A stretch of 23,876 nucleotides of DNA from an uncultured Candidatus Saccharibacteria bacterium (GTDB lineage: Bacteria > Patescibacteriota > Saccharimonadia > Saccharimonadales > Saccharimonadaceae), in the NCBI GenBank assembly GCA_948571325.1, contig CAOZKB010000008.1:1-23876 (forward strand), given 5' to 3'. The notes beneath the pieces are model-generated. The model was not told the DNA's origin. It saw nothing but the letters and a program-made list of their open reading frames with translations, and ran no database searches. Of this stretch, positions 15,000 through 23,346 are shown one piece after another; the stretch's first letter is position 1, and each line of letters begins with the position of its first letter. The translations under genes were made by a program, and so were the position numbers.

Positions 15000-16934
15000 A
15001 TGGATTTTGCGGCAAAAACACCTTTTCGGAAATCTAACACTTCGTTTTTTGCTGCCAAAAAAACTGCTCGTAGCGGCGGTAAAACTAATTCTGCGCTCGA
15101 CGAAGCTATTATGGCGGCGCGCGCTGGCGCCGAAGTTCCCACGACCAGTGCAAACTCTAATAATTCTAATTCTCAGCTCGATAGCTTACTAGGCGGTAAC
15201 TCCTCGGGTAATAATTTTGACGACAAGTCTAGTGGTTATACGAGCACAAAAACTAGTCAGTCGGCCGGCTCCGACCTCGAATCCATCTTCGGCGCGGCTA
15301 ATACGCCGCGGTCTACGACCTCGTCTACCTCAATTAATTCTAATGCTACGGCAAAGTCCGCCGCGAGCGCTTCTACTGCAAATGCTGCTACGCACGCTGA
15401 TGCTGACCGCCCACGCTCGGCTCAAGAAATCATCAACGCTCGCTACGGCAAATCAACTCCGTCGGCGAATGCTGGCGCTTCGCCGTCACAACCCGTCGCG
15501 TCTGCACGCGACGCAATTAACGCCGCGAAGCGCCAGGCCGCAAGGAAGTTCGCCTCCGATTCTGGTAACTCTAAACCTACCACCATTGCCCCACCGGCCG
15601 AAACCGCCAAGAGCGCATCAAAGCTTCACCATGGTTTTATTCAACGCAGCATGGAGTCCACCCGGGCATCGGCTTCGGCTTTGTTGAAAAACTCCAAAGG
15701 CGAAAAGCCTAATACTCCCGCTGTCCGCACTTCTCTTAAGTTAGGTGCCGATGCCCTCCCTACCAAACCCGTAGCTACGTTGCCGCCTAACGCGCGCATG
15801 GCGCGCGCCGCGCGTCCGGTTGACAAGCAGGGAAATATCATCGTTAAACAAGCTAAACGCGCTAAAAAAATCCTCACCCCGTCCGCGCGTCGCGCCAAGC
15901 AACTCGCTCAGCGTTCTATTGAAGCCCAAACCTCTGCTCCCAGGTCAATTCCTATTAACGGCACCACCCCAGCCGGCAAACCTAAGCAGCGTTCTATTGC
16001 CATTTCTGATGGCTCCAGCCAAATCACCGTCACCGACGCTAGCAACAATAAAAACGTGAAAAATATCAAAGGTGTCAATAGCATTAATGGTACGTCGCGC
16101 ACTGCAAATCATCCCGCCAAAACTCCATCCCAAACACGCTCATCGGCACGTTCTCAAGCACCTGGTTTAGAACATCCTCAGGCCCAGCCTCTGCCTCAAA
16201 ACTCCAAAACTCCGGCTGGCTCGGAGCGCCCGCTCATCGGCGGTCGCTCCGTCGCTCAGCCTAATGCGGCTCCGCAAGTCGCTGGGGCGGCGTCTGGCAC
16301 CCATATCATCAAAGGCTCCGCCACTAATCAGCCGTTAGCCGCTCGCCGTCTGCAGCCTGCCGCAAGCCCCAACCGCCCTAACCCTCGTCCGGCTGCCCCA
16401 GAGTTAGATGGTCTCGGTGTGGTCGAAGATTACGCCGCCCCAGATTCTCGTCGCCCAGCCGAAGCCTCTGAAACCTCCACTCCCGGCCTCAACGCTCGCG
16501 ATCCCAAAAATCCCAAAGCCCACAAAGCCGAGGATAATCGCCGCACGCTCGGTAAGCAATCGCCATTTTTCCTCAAATCTGTCAACGTTGAAAAACGTCC
16601 TCTCTCGCACGAAACCGCTGGCATTGCAGCCGTTTCTGGTCCTCGTCGCGCCGCCAGCTATAGCCCTACTGCTTCGTATGCTGCAGCCGCTCCCGCCGAA
16701 AAACCTTCCAAAGCTAAGTTCGGCAACATTCGCTCACGCGGCCGCAAAAAATCCCTTGATGCTGGCCCCGGTGACGATTTTCTCGCGCCAATGCAGCAAA
16801 ATCTCCCCGAGCGCCCCACCGTTATCGTCCCTTCTAGCCGTCGTTCTAGCGCCCCGCTCTTTTTCCTCGTCTTGCTTACTGTCATTCTCGGCGCCGCCGT
16901 CGGCGCTGCCGCCTACCTCTGTTTCTTTCAATAG
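15000..16934 (+). CDS. Long disordered Ala/Ser/Pro-rich protein with C-terminal membrane anchor
   Basis: 644 residues, ATG 15000, ribosome site GGAGGGT about 13 nt upstream within tpiA. Nearly the whole protein is low complexity, rich in Ala, Ser, Pro, Asn and Arg/Lys, with no recognisable fold. Short recurring pieces occur, such as RSAQEIINARYGK and SARDAINAAKRQA near 140-185, and basic RAKKILTPSARRAKQLAQRS. The last 25 residues are a single hydrophobic helix (APLFFLVLLTVILGAAVGAA) with a very short tail, so the long region should face the cytoplasm as a tail-anchored protein. It is unlike a secreted protein (no signal peptide). Function unknown; pairing with tpiA may be simple operon sharing. 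Codon use is GC-richer and more biased to GCC/CGC than the neighbours. Confidence 0.75.
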   Translation: MDFAAKTPFRKSNTSFFAAKKTARSGGKTNSALDEAIMAARAGAEVPTTSANSNNSNSQLDSLLGGNSSGNNFDDKSSGYTSTKTSQSAGSDLESIFGAANTPRSTTSSTSINSNATAKSAASASTANAATHADADRPRSAQEIINARYGKSTPSANAGASPSQPVASARDAINAAKRQAARKFASDSGNSKPTTIAPPAETAKSASKLHHGFIQRSMESTRASASALLKNSKGEKPNTPAVRTSLKLGADALPTKPVATLPPNARMARAARPVDKQGNIIVKQAKRAKKILTPSARRAKQLAQRSIEAQTSAPRSIPINGTTPAGKPKQRSIAISDGSSQITVTDASNNKNVKNIKGVNSINGTSRTANHPAKTPSQTRSSARSQAPGLEHPQAQPLPQNSKTPAGSERPLIGGRSVAQPNAAPQVAGAASGTHIIKGSATNQPLAARRLQPAASPNRPNPRPAAPELDGLGVVEDYAAPDSRRPAEASETSTPGLNARDPKNPKAHKAEDNRRTLGKQSPFFLKSVNVEKRPLSHETAGIAAVSGPRRAASYSPTASYAAAAPAEKPSKAKFGNIRSRGRKKSLDAGPGDDFLAPMQQNLPERPTVIVPSSRRSSAPLFFLVLLTVILGAAVGAAAYLCFFQ

Positions 16935-17046
16935 TCAGTTCCAGCAGAACTCTCTGGTAAATCGCTTAACTTTTACGTCATTAACCAAAATCCTAACCTA
17001 AAATCTCTCAAAATAGCTACAAGGTCACCAAATCTCCAAAATTCTA

Positions 17047-17075
17047 TTGACAAAAATATAAATCTGTGCTACAAT
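17047..17075 (+). promoter_or_regulatory. Consensus promoter of the 17381 gene
   Basis: TTGACA (17047-17052), 17 bp ending TGTGC, TACAAT (17070-17075). Confidence 0.85.
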
Positions 17076-17081
17076 AGAAAG

Positions 17082-17380
17082 ATAAGGTGGTGATTCGCTC
17101 ACGGACCTCTGTTTTTCCTGTGCTCTTGACCCGTACAGGTCTTTATTGCTTGCAATAAAGTGCAATTTAGCGGCCAAGCCCTTTTTAAATTTGGTTAATC
17201 TATCAAGACTTATGTCAACTCCACCTCTAAAATACTCTTTTTGCGCAATTTTGCCCTAAATTTCGATTATTTCTCAAAAATATCCCCATTTTTTACATAA
17301 TCCATCCTGAGCGCTAGCTTTCTTATAGTCGACGTCTAGGGCAAAAATGCGCCTACACAAAACAAAAAGGAGGAACAGAT
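17082..17380 (+). promoter_or_regulatory. Leader of the 17381 gene, about 300 nt
   Basis: Noncoding. Contains a GACCT...AGGTC pairing (about 17103-17140) and a perfect 8-bp hairpin CTTTATTG-CTTG-CAATAAAG (17142-17161); the rest is AT-rich with no clear structure. It ends with AAGGAGGAA before the ATG. From 16935 to 17046 I see only AT-rich spacer. Confidence 0.55.
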
Positions 17381-18148
17381 ATGGTTAATTTGACGAAATT
17401 TAGTAAAATTGAGGTACACCCGCAGCCGGAGAGTACCTTATACTCGGAGGAAATTGATGCGCTGATTGCGGTGGCGTCTCAGATTGCAGAAAATCATCTG
17501 CAGAGCCTGAAGGGAACCTTCATTCTCGATGAGCAGCCTCACCAACATTCGGCAAGCTGTGTCTGTCGTTTTAACATGTTGGATGGCTCTTGTACGCGCC
17601 GATTCTTTTGCGGCAGCGAGGGAGACAGTGAGGTTTTGGCCGTCGAAGCGATCGATCAGCTGCTAAAACCTAGCGCCACGCGTACGCGCTATCGCAATAT
17701 CTGGCCACACCATTTTGATAATGTCAAAGGTTGCATGTGTGTTGGCGGCGGCATTCATTGCGACGGCGCATTGAACGTTCTGGTGCTTAACAGTACCTAC
17801 GGCAAGTTTATGGCTGCATCATATTTAGACTGTGCGTCGAGGTATGATTTCGATGGTAATGTTGCCGTTTTGGTCGCCGTGGCTACGGCATTTAGTGAAA
17901 TGATGCGCGAGGATATTACTCTGCAGCGCTCTTTTGCTAAAATTCGCCAGGCGTACGACTATAATTACATTCAGGTAATTCAGAATGTCCAGGAGATGTT
18001 TGCGCACGCAACATTGCCGGAGCTGAAAAAATGGCGCATTTGGCAGGAACCGGCGAATCAGTCTGGTAATCTCTGTCTTCCCTTCGAGGAGAAGTTTACG
18101 CCCGAGGAGCTCGCGCAGTTTCGTCAGGCCAGCAGGATGATAAAATAA
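17381..18148 (+). CDS. Unknown Cys/His-rich protein
   Basis: 255 residues, ATG 17381 with AAGGAGGAA 7 nt upstream. No family recognised. Cys and His cluster in two places: H54, H56, C60, C62, C71, C77 (HQHSASCVC then SCTRRFFC) and H110, H111, C118, C120, H126, C127 (GCMCVGGGIHCDG). Such spacing could bind metal or an iron-sulfur centre, but no known pattern fits exactly. A central hydrophobic helix (NVAVLVAVATAFSEMM) is probably buried rather than spanning the membrane. The gene is alone behind a consensus promoter and ends at a terminator shared with the convergent methyltransferase. Confidence 0.78.
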   Translation: MVNLTKFSKIEVHPQPESTLYSEEIDALIAVASQIAENHLQSLKGTFILDEQPHQHSASCVCRFNMLDGSCTRRFFCGSEGDSEVLAVEAIDQLLKPSATRTRYRNIWPHHFDNVKGCMCVGGGIHCDGALNVLVLNSTYGKFMAASYLDCASRYDFDGNVAVLVAVATAFSEMMREDITLQRSFAKIRQAYDYNYIQVIQNVQEMFAHATLPELKKWRIWQEPANQSGNLCLPFEEKFTPEELAQFRQASRMIK

Positions 18149-18233
18149 TCTTCTACCCATGGCAAAATAAAGACTGGTGACTTAGTTGGCTAAGTAATCA
18201 ATATATCACCTGCCGTTTGTAACGATTAACCAA

Positions 18234-18262
18234 AAAACACCCTGCAGGTTGCGGGGTGTTTT
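18234..18262. terminator. Bidirectional terminator
   Basis: AAAACACCC / GGGTGTTTT, 9 perfect pairs, 11-base loop; T-runs on both strands. Serves the 17381 gene and the methyltransferase. Confidence 0.85.
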
Positions 18263-18273
18263 CATCTGCAGAA

Positions 18274-18921
18274 TTATTTCTCCCACACGAACTCCCAAGT
18301 ATATTTCTTCCGTTCTTTGCGTGCAATTTCATTTTCGCGCAAAACTCGTATCTTCCAGGGTGCTTGTTGTGCCAAATAGTCAAACTGGTTTTGGTCAAAA
18401 AGTCGTTTATGTTGTTTTCGTTGTGGATTATAATAAAAATTTTTATCATCTGGGCTGGCGACATAGCCATCATTTGCGTAGCCATTTCGCGCCGAATTTA
18501 CTACGCCGATCAACTTCCCGCCGGGCGCCAAAACCCGATAAATCTCCGCCCAAATTTTCGCCGTTTCATCTATCGAAAAATAATGTAGTGACAAATTTGC
18601 GTTCACTAAGCCAAAGCTTCCATTTTTAAAAGGTAGTCCTTCACGCATATCAAGCACTATCGCTTCGGCTTCCGGACAAATCTGTTGCACCTGCTGAACT
18701 GCCTGCTTCGCAAAATCACACGCCGTTACCTTGAGCCCGCGTCCTCTCAGCCACTTCGTATCTTGCCCTAACCCACAGCCCAAATCCAACACCCGTTTTG
18801 GTTCTACTTTACTAATCAACTCTTCATATTTTGACAAAAAAGTATCCTTCAAAAAATCTTTTTCCGATTCTTGTAAGTTTTTGTAATAATCATTTTCCCA
18901 AAACTCTCGATCACTTTGCAT
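18274..18921 (-). CDS. Class I SAM-dependent methyltransferase
   Basis: 215 residues, ATG 18921. Motif I VLDLGCGLGQDT binds S-adenosylmethionine, followed by KVTACDFAKQAVQQ (acidic end of strand 2), IVLDMREGLPF and NANLSLHYFS, then VLAPGGKLIGVVNS. This is the core of a small Methyltransf_11/25 or TehB-like enzyme; the substrate cannot be read. The start is leaderless: TATAAT (18928-18933), six bases, ATG, preceded by TG one base upstream (extended -10). The promoter lies in the T-run of the terminator-like hairpin behind tRNA-Gly. Confidence 0.88.
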   Translation of the reverse strand: MQSDREFWENDYYKNLQESEKDFLKDTFLSKYEELISKVEPKRVLDLGCGLGQDTKWLRGRGLKVTACDFAKQAVQQVQQICPEAEAIVLDMREGLPFKNGSFGLVNANLSLHYFSIDETAKIWAEIYRVLAPGGKLIGVVNSARNGYANDGYVASPDDKNFYYNPQRKQHKRLFDQNQFDYLAQQAPWKIRVLRENEIARKERKKYTWEFVWEK

Positions 18922-18942
18922 AGCCCGATTATAACAAAAAAT

Positions 18943-18954
18943 GCCCCAGCGGGC
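18943..18954 (-). terminator. Short terminator-like hairpin after tRNA-Gly
   Basis: Minus strand GCCC-GCTG-GGGC followed by ATTTTTTG. Only four pairs, but a good T-run. Confidence 0.45.
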
Positions 18955-18998
18955 TACCTCAATAACTTATACGGCAATAATCAACTTTTATCAATGTT

Positions 18999-19073
18999 TG
19001 GTGCGAGTGGAGGTAGTCGAAACCTCATCTCAAGTTTGGAAAACTTGCATACTAACCGCTGTACTACACTCGC
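18999..19073 (-). tRNA. trnG(ucc): tRNA-Gly (anticodon TCC), CCA encoded
   Basis: Folded by hand on the minus strand. Acceptor GCGAGTG/CACTCGC, D stem GTAC/GTAT, anticodon stem CAAGT/ACTTG with loop TTTCCAA, T stem GAGGT/ACCTC with loop TTCGACT, discriminator A, then CCA. Reads GGA (and GGN by wobble). An extended -10 (TGATATAAT near 19126-19131) lies about 55 nt upstream of the mature 5' end. Confidence 0.95.
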
Positions 19074-19179
19074 AAAAATAACGCATGCACCCTGGTCAAA
19101 AACCAAGCCATCTATGCTCCCCACTATTATATCACCTCTAGGCCAAAAACAGAACCCCGAATCTATTCAAACAAAATTA

Positions 19180-19198
19180 CCGGCAAATTTTCTGCCGG
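19180..19198 (-). terminator. Terminator of the 19240 gene
   Basis: Minus strand CCGGCA / TGCCGG hairpin followed by TAATTTTG. Confidence 0.7.
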
Positions 19199-19239
19199 GA
19201 ATCCCTAATATTAGGTACAACTTCGTTTGTGGCATTATC

Positions 19240-20109
19240 TTATTCGGTAATATCTATTGAACGCAATATTTTTACCATTTCATTTCGCGTACAGATATTA
19301 AAGCAATTATCGAATATTCGTGCATAAAACACGATTTTTCTTGGACCGCCAAAACCAGACTCTTCTAACTGCTGGGGTAATCGATCTGGCATCCATCGCT
19401 CAGCATTGCTAAAATAATCCCGTTCTACATCTGAAAACCCTGTAACGGCTTGTGGACAACGCACCACATACTTCAAAATCTCACCCAGACTTGGTACTAT
19501 AGCTTCGCCATCCTCTGCCACGACATCCGCATCGAAAATCAAGTCAAAGCGAAAGAATCTTTCTGCCACATAAATCTCATATGCCTGAATCATAGCTTTT
19601 TCATCTAGCTTTACCTCAAGCTTTGTAAAAAGTGATTTTAGCAGATGATAGTAATGCTTGCATTGTTCCCATCCTAAAAATTCTATTGGCAAGTGGCGGA
19701 ATTGTTCATGGTAGTCATCGAGCAATAATGACAGCCGATTTTGAACTTGCCAAGTACTATGCATAGTATGTATCAAATCTAATACGATTTCCTCAATCGA
19801 GAGTTGATTCCATGGTACCTCCGCTGCGCTGATGCTGGGAAGGCCCCTTGCTATTGTACATAATTGCTGTACGCGTTCAAGCTTTTCTTCTGTCGTTGAG
19901 TTGGTATAATCTAGCAAATCCTTTACGTAAGGAAGCCCAATAATGAGTATTTCGGCCTCACTCAAATTCTCCTCGGCTTTATTCAGTAATAATGTACTCA
20001 CTAGTTGGCCAATTACTATCGACATTTGCTCCCTGTCAGACTCTTCCTGAAGTTTGTGTGGCCTAGTCAAAATATTATTAGCTATTTCTTCAAACGCTTC
20101 TCTGAACAT
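19240..20109 (-). CDS. Unknown helical protein
   Basis: 289 residues from ATG 20109, chosen because AATGGAGGG lies 7 nt upstream; the frame stays open to 20163 through leader sequence with no ribosome site. No family recognised. It looks all-helical and acidic, with leucine-rich amphipathic stretches (SIVIGQLVSTLLLNKAEENL, IEEIVLDLIHTMHSTWQVQN) and no signal or membrane segment. The gene has its own consensus promoter and a leader of about 120 nt and a terminator, like the other unknowns. Confidence 0.78.
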   Translation of the reverse strand: MFREAFEEIANNILTRPHKLQEESDREQMSIVIGQLVSTLLLNKAEENLSEAEILIIGLPYVKDLLDYTNSTTEEKLERVQQLCTIARGLPSISAAEVPWNQLSIEEIVLDLIHTMHSTWQVQNRLSLLLDDYHEQFRHLPIEFLGWEQCKHYYHLLKSLFTKLEVKLDEKAMIQAYEIYVAERFFRFDLIFDADVVAEDGEAIVPSLGEILKYVVRCPQAVTGFSDVERDYFSNAERWMPDRLPQQLEESGFGGPRKIVFYARIFDNCFNICTRNEMVKILRSIDITE

Positions 20110-20237
20110 TTTTACCCTCCATTTTCTTTTTTGCCACAAATTTTTAATGTACGATTTGAACACTATTGCCTCATGCTCATCTCTGATAATATCCCATCAA
20201 AAACTCATGGCACGCATTTTCTTGTGTCCTTACCACC

Positions 20238-20266
20238 ATTCTAGCACACAAAATGATATTTGTCAA
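20238..20266 (-). promoter_or_regulatory. Consensus promoter of the 19240 gene
   Basis: TTGACA (20266-20261), 17 bp ending TGTGTGC, TAGAAT (20243-20238), minus strand. Confidence 0.85.
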
Positions 20267-20328
20267 GCATTATACCCTAGTTTTCAATCTGACTGCATTC
20301 GCCACTCGCCTCTGTATCGTTAAACACC

Positions 20329-22788
20329 TTATCCCTCCAACATCTCCTCGGTAATGTTCACCGTCGCCCCGCTCCCCACTTGCCCTGATAATACTAACTT
20401 CGCCACCAAATTTTCTACCGATTTCTGCACCATGCGTCGCATCGGTCGCGCCCCCATCTGCGGATCGTAACCACGCTCCACTAGCAAGGCTTTCGCGCCA
20501 TCCGTCAACATTACTGTGATTTTTTGCGTTGCTAAAGTTTTATTCACCGACCCAATCATCAAATCCACTACTTTAATCAAATCTTCCTTCGAAAGTGGCT
20601 TAAACACGCAAATCTCATCAAAACGGTTCAAGAATTCCGGTTTAAAATGTCCCTCGTGAATCAAGGCATCGATTAATTCATCTTTTAATTTATTCAAATC
20701 CATCCCGCCTGCCACGTATTCACGAATTTTCTCCGCTCCAGCATTCGACGTCGCAATTACAATGGTATCCCGGAAAGAAATCTCGCGATTTTTTGTATCA
20801 CGTAGCACGCCTTCATCTAGCATTTGCAACAACGTCGTTAATACTTGCGGGTGCGCTTTCTCGATTTCGTCTAGTAATACCACAGAAAAAGGATGTTTCA
20901 TCACTTGTGCCGTCAAACTCTCGGCATTCTCCGCCCCCTCTGCAATTAACCTGGATACATCTTCTGCTGTTACGTATTCGTTTAGGTCAATTCGCACAAT
21001 GTTACTTTCGCCACTAAAATACACTTCTGCTAGTACTTTGGCTAACTCTGTCTTACCTACGCCAGTTGGTCCAAGGAACAGGAAAGTTCCAATCGGCCGA
21101 TTTTCGTTGCGTACTCCCGCTGCTGCTCGCCTTAACGCATCCGAAACTACTTTTACTGCCTCCTTTTGGTTCACCATTCGCTGATGAATTAACTCTTCCA
21201 GGTTTAATAATTTCTCACGGTCCGCCTCCGAACTTGCCGTCTGCACTTTTACGCCCTGCGTTTTTTCGACTGCCTGCTGCACCGACTCCGCCAAAATATA
21301 TTTCTGCATTGGATAATTACACGCTGACTCTAGTAAATTCAACGCCCTGCCTGGCATTTCAATATCATGCACGTATTTCTCGCTCAAGCGATATGCTTCT
21401 TGGAGCGCCCAAAAAGTACAAATTACCTTGTATTTCGCCTCTAACATCGGAGTCTGATCCTGCATTACGCGTATAGTTTCTTCGCGTCCCGCCACTGGTA
21501 CCATAATCTTATTCAAAGTATTCGTCAACGCACTATTTCTGGCCGAAATCTCCAAAAATTTTTGCTCATTCATTGTCAAGATTATTCTCAGCCTCCCCGC
21601 TTCCAGAATCGGCATAAGTAAATTCGAAATATCTACCGAACCGGTCCCTTCCTCAAAGAATAATTGCGCATTATCTAGGCAAATAATAATATTTTTCGCC
21701 GCAAAAGCCTCGTTCAAAATTCGCGTAATTAAACCTTCTAGCTGTCCTGGTCCACGTGCCGCCGAAATCAACGCCGACGCGTCTAGCATAAACACCTGCC
21801 GGTACTTTAGTCCCGCCGCAATTTTAGCATCTGCGTCCATAATTGCATCCGCAAAAGCCTTCACAATCGTACTGCGCCCCGAACCCTCCGCGCCGATCAA
21901 CGCGACATTTTGCCGTCCATTACTTGAAAAAACCGTTATCATTTTTTCTACAATCTCTTTATGCGTCGCCAAATTTACCTGAGTGCGCATCGCGCCTTTG
22001 GCATAGTCGGATAAATTTCGTCCAAACCGTTGCAGTGTCGGAATGTAACCAAAATTAAAATCGCGTGCGATCCCTCCATCCCGTCGTCTTTGCCGTCCCT
22101 GCTTCACTAAACCATGCAAATGATTATACCAACTGATTCCATCGTAAAGATCCTTCAGATCCAACTTCATCTGTTTCAAAATTATTTCACATTGCGGATG
22201 GTTCTGCAAAATCGCCACCGTAATCATCCCGCCCGAAATCGTCTCGCCGTCCGTCGCTCGCCAAATTTCCTTCGCCGTCGCCAAAATCGGCGCCAAATCC
22301 GCACTCATTCCTGCTGTCACTTGCGTGAGCAAATCTGGTGTCAACCCAAATCTCAACGCCAAAAACCTTCCACTGCGCGTATTAACCAACTTTGTCGCCA
22401 ATGTTTGTGGCGTCGGATTTTTATCCATCACGCGTAGTACATTGGCTGACAATAAATCATTTACATTTTCCGTCTTGCCAACTGGCACCGGAATTACTTC
22501 TTTAACTACCCAAGTCCTCAACATTAATAATGTAATCCCTAACCCCATTAGCAACCACCCGAGGGAATTATGCCGTGCAAAAATCATATATAAAAATCCC
22601 ACTACGCACACCAAAATCAGCAGAATCAACAAAAACTGCATCGCCACATTTTTTAAGATTTTACCCAGTCGTGCTTCTTGCGCGCGCAAACTATTATAAT
22701 CAAAACGCTCCACTTCTCGCCCCGCACTTGCTACGGGTATACCGCTCGCCTGAATATTCCCAACGCTAGCCTGTTCTATTCCATCCAT
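20329..22788 (-). CDS. Membrane-anchored Clp/HSP100-like double AAA+ protein with degenerate first ATPase
   Basis: 819 residues from ATG 22788, which overlaps the TGA of the previous gene (TGATG) and has AGGAG about 11 nt upstream. Two membrane helices at about 48-70 and 76-95. A Clp N-domain-like helical region spans about 105-225. The first AAA+ module (about 275-450) has GAEGSGRST in place of Walker A GxxGxGKT (R305), LDN in place of the Walker B DE (D372, N373), and NSALTNTLNK where ClpC has ALERRFQ. The second (about 530-819) is intact: GPTGVGKTELAK, VVLLDEIEKAHP (D640, E641), IATSNAG, FLNRFDE, and sensor 2 YDPQMGARPMRR. The segment after sensor 1 (KIREYVAGGMDLNK) has no [LIV]-G-[FL] ClpP-docking tripeptide. 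So only D2 should hydrolyse ATP, and partnership with ClpP is doubtful. Confidence 0.88.
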   Translation of the reverse strand: MDGIEQASVGNIQASGIPVASAGREVERFDYNSLRAQEARLGKILKNVAMQFLLILLILVCVVGFLYMIFARHNSLGWLLMGLGITLLMLRTWVVKEVIPVPVGKTENVNDLLSANVLRVMDKNPTPQTLATKLVNTRSGRFLALRFGLTPDLLTQVTAGMSADLAPILATAKEIWRATDGETISGGMITVAILQNHPQCEIILKQMKLDLKDLYDGISWYNHLHGLVKQGRQRRRDGGIARDFNFGYIPTLQRFGRNLSDYAKGAMRTQVNLATHKEIVEKMITVFSSNGRQNVALIGAEGSGRSTIVKAFADAIMDADAKIAAGLKYRQVFMLDASALISAARGPGQLEGLITRILNEAFAAKNIIICLDNAQLFFEEGTGSVDISNLLMPILEAGRLRIILTMNEQKFLEISARNSALTNTLNKIMVPVAGREETIRVMQDQTPMLEAKYKVICTFWALQEAYRLSEKYVHDIEMPGRALNLLESACNYPMQKYILAESVQQAVEKTQGVKVQTASSEADREKLLNLEELIHQRMVNQKEAVKVVSDALRRAAAGVRNENRPIGTFLFLGPTGVGKTELAKVLAEVYFSGESNIVRIDLNEYVTAEDVSRLIAEGAENAESLTAQVMKHPFSVVLLDEIEKAHPQVLTTLLQMLDEGVLRDTKNREISFRDTIVIATSNAGAEKIREYVAGGMDLNKLKDELIDALIHEGHFKPEFLNRFDEICVFKPLSKEDLIKVVDLMIGSVNKTLATQKITVMLTDGAKALLVERGYDPQMGARPMRRMVQKSVENLVAKLVLSGQVGSGATVNITEEMLEG

Positions 22789-23168
22789 CAGAAACTCACT
22801 CCTGTTATAGCTAATACTACGCAGCCTGCTATTAAAGCCGGCGCTAACGGCCACAAAATCGCAATCACGCACCCCGCGACTGCCTGCAAAATAATCAAAA
22901 ACGTCCCTACGATCAGTAGAATCAGCCGCACCACCGCGCCAATTACTCTCGAAAGTAACTTATCAAAAAACACTGAAATTTGCGTCCCTAAATCTGGCGA
23001 ACTTGCACTTTCCGTTGCCGAAATCTGCCGAAACGGCGCAAACATATTACCCACCAATAACCGAATCGAGAAAAAATCCGCCGCATTCTGCAACTGATTT
23101 TTCATCCCCACAAAAAACATCCGCCAACCCCTCGTATACCACCACTGTATCATGCCAACTAATAACAT
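22788..23168 (-). CDS. Small multi-pass membrane protein paired with the Clp-like ATPase
   Basis: 126 residues from ATG 23168. This start is preferred over a TTG at 23204 because TATAAT (23175-23180) lies exactly six bases upstream, giving a leaderless mRNA as for tyrS and tpiA. The N-terminal WWYTRGWRMFF and FFSIRLLVGNMFAPFRQIS resemble a small membrane protein family I associate with CPR genomes. Membrane segments lie at about 68-92 and 95-124, probably with a hydrophobic N-terminal start. The TGATG overlap with the ATPase gene indicates translational coupling, so the two likely form a membrane complex. Function unknown. Confidence 0.75.
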   Translation of the reverse strand: MLLVGMIQWWYTRGWRMFFVGMKNQLQNAADFFSIRLLVGNMFAPFRQISATESASSPDLGTQISVFFDKLLSRVIGAVVRLILLIVGTFLIILQAVAGCVIAILWPLAPALIAGCVVLAITGVSF

Positions 23169-23220
23169 AATTACATTATACAGGATTTCTAGGAGCTGAA
23201 TCAAACTTTCTAATCAAATC

Positions 23221-23298
23221 TGGGGTGGGATATCGGGCTTGAACCGACGACCTTCTGGACCACAATCAGATGCTCTAACCAACTGAGCTAATCCCACC
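23221..23298 (-). tRNA. trnH(gug): tRNA-His (anticodon GTG), G-1 and CCA encoded
   Basis: Minus strand: G-1, acceptor GTGGGAT/ATCCCAC, D stem GCTC/GAGC, anticodon stem TCTGA/CCAGA with loop TTGTGGT, T stem GTCGG/CCGAT with loop TTCAAGC, discriminator C73 (pairs G-1), CCA. The G-1:C73 pair is the histidine identity mark. Promoter: TACAAT (23317-23312), 17 bp, TTGCTT (23340-23335). Confidence 0.96.
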
Positions 23299-23346
23299 AT
23301 ACCCCAAGCACATTGTACCACATCTAGGCATCTCAAGCAATACCTA

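Noticed and set aside
16408..17001. 197-codon frame overlapping the Ala/Ser/Pro-rich gene
   Set aside because: A product of biased GC-rich codons in another frame; it has no ribosome site and is low complexity.
18916..19260. Plus-strand frame of 114 codons
   Set aside because: It covers tRNA-Gly and two terminators on the other strand.
20110..20163. N-terminal extension of the 19240 gene (MFKSYIKN...)
   Set aside because: No ribosome site before it, while AATGGAGGG precedes ATG 20109.
22325..22699. Long plus-strand frames opposite the Clp-like gene (also 20762-21184, 22678-23097)
   Set aside because: They are antisense shadows of a clear gene, have no ribosome sites and give no sensible protein.
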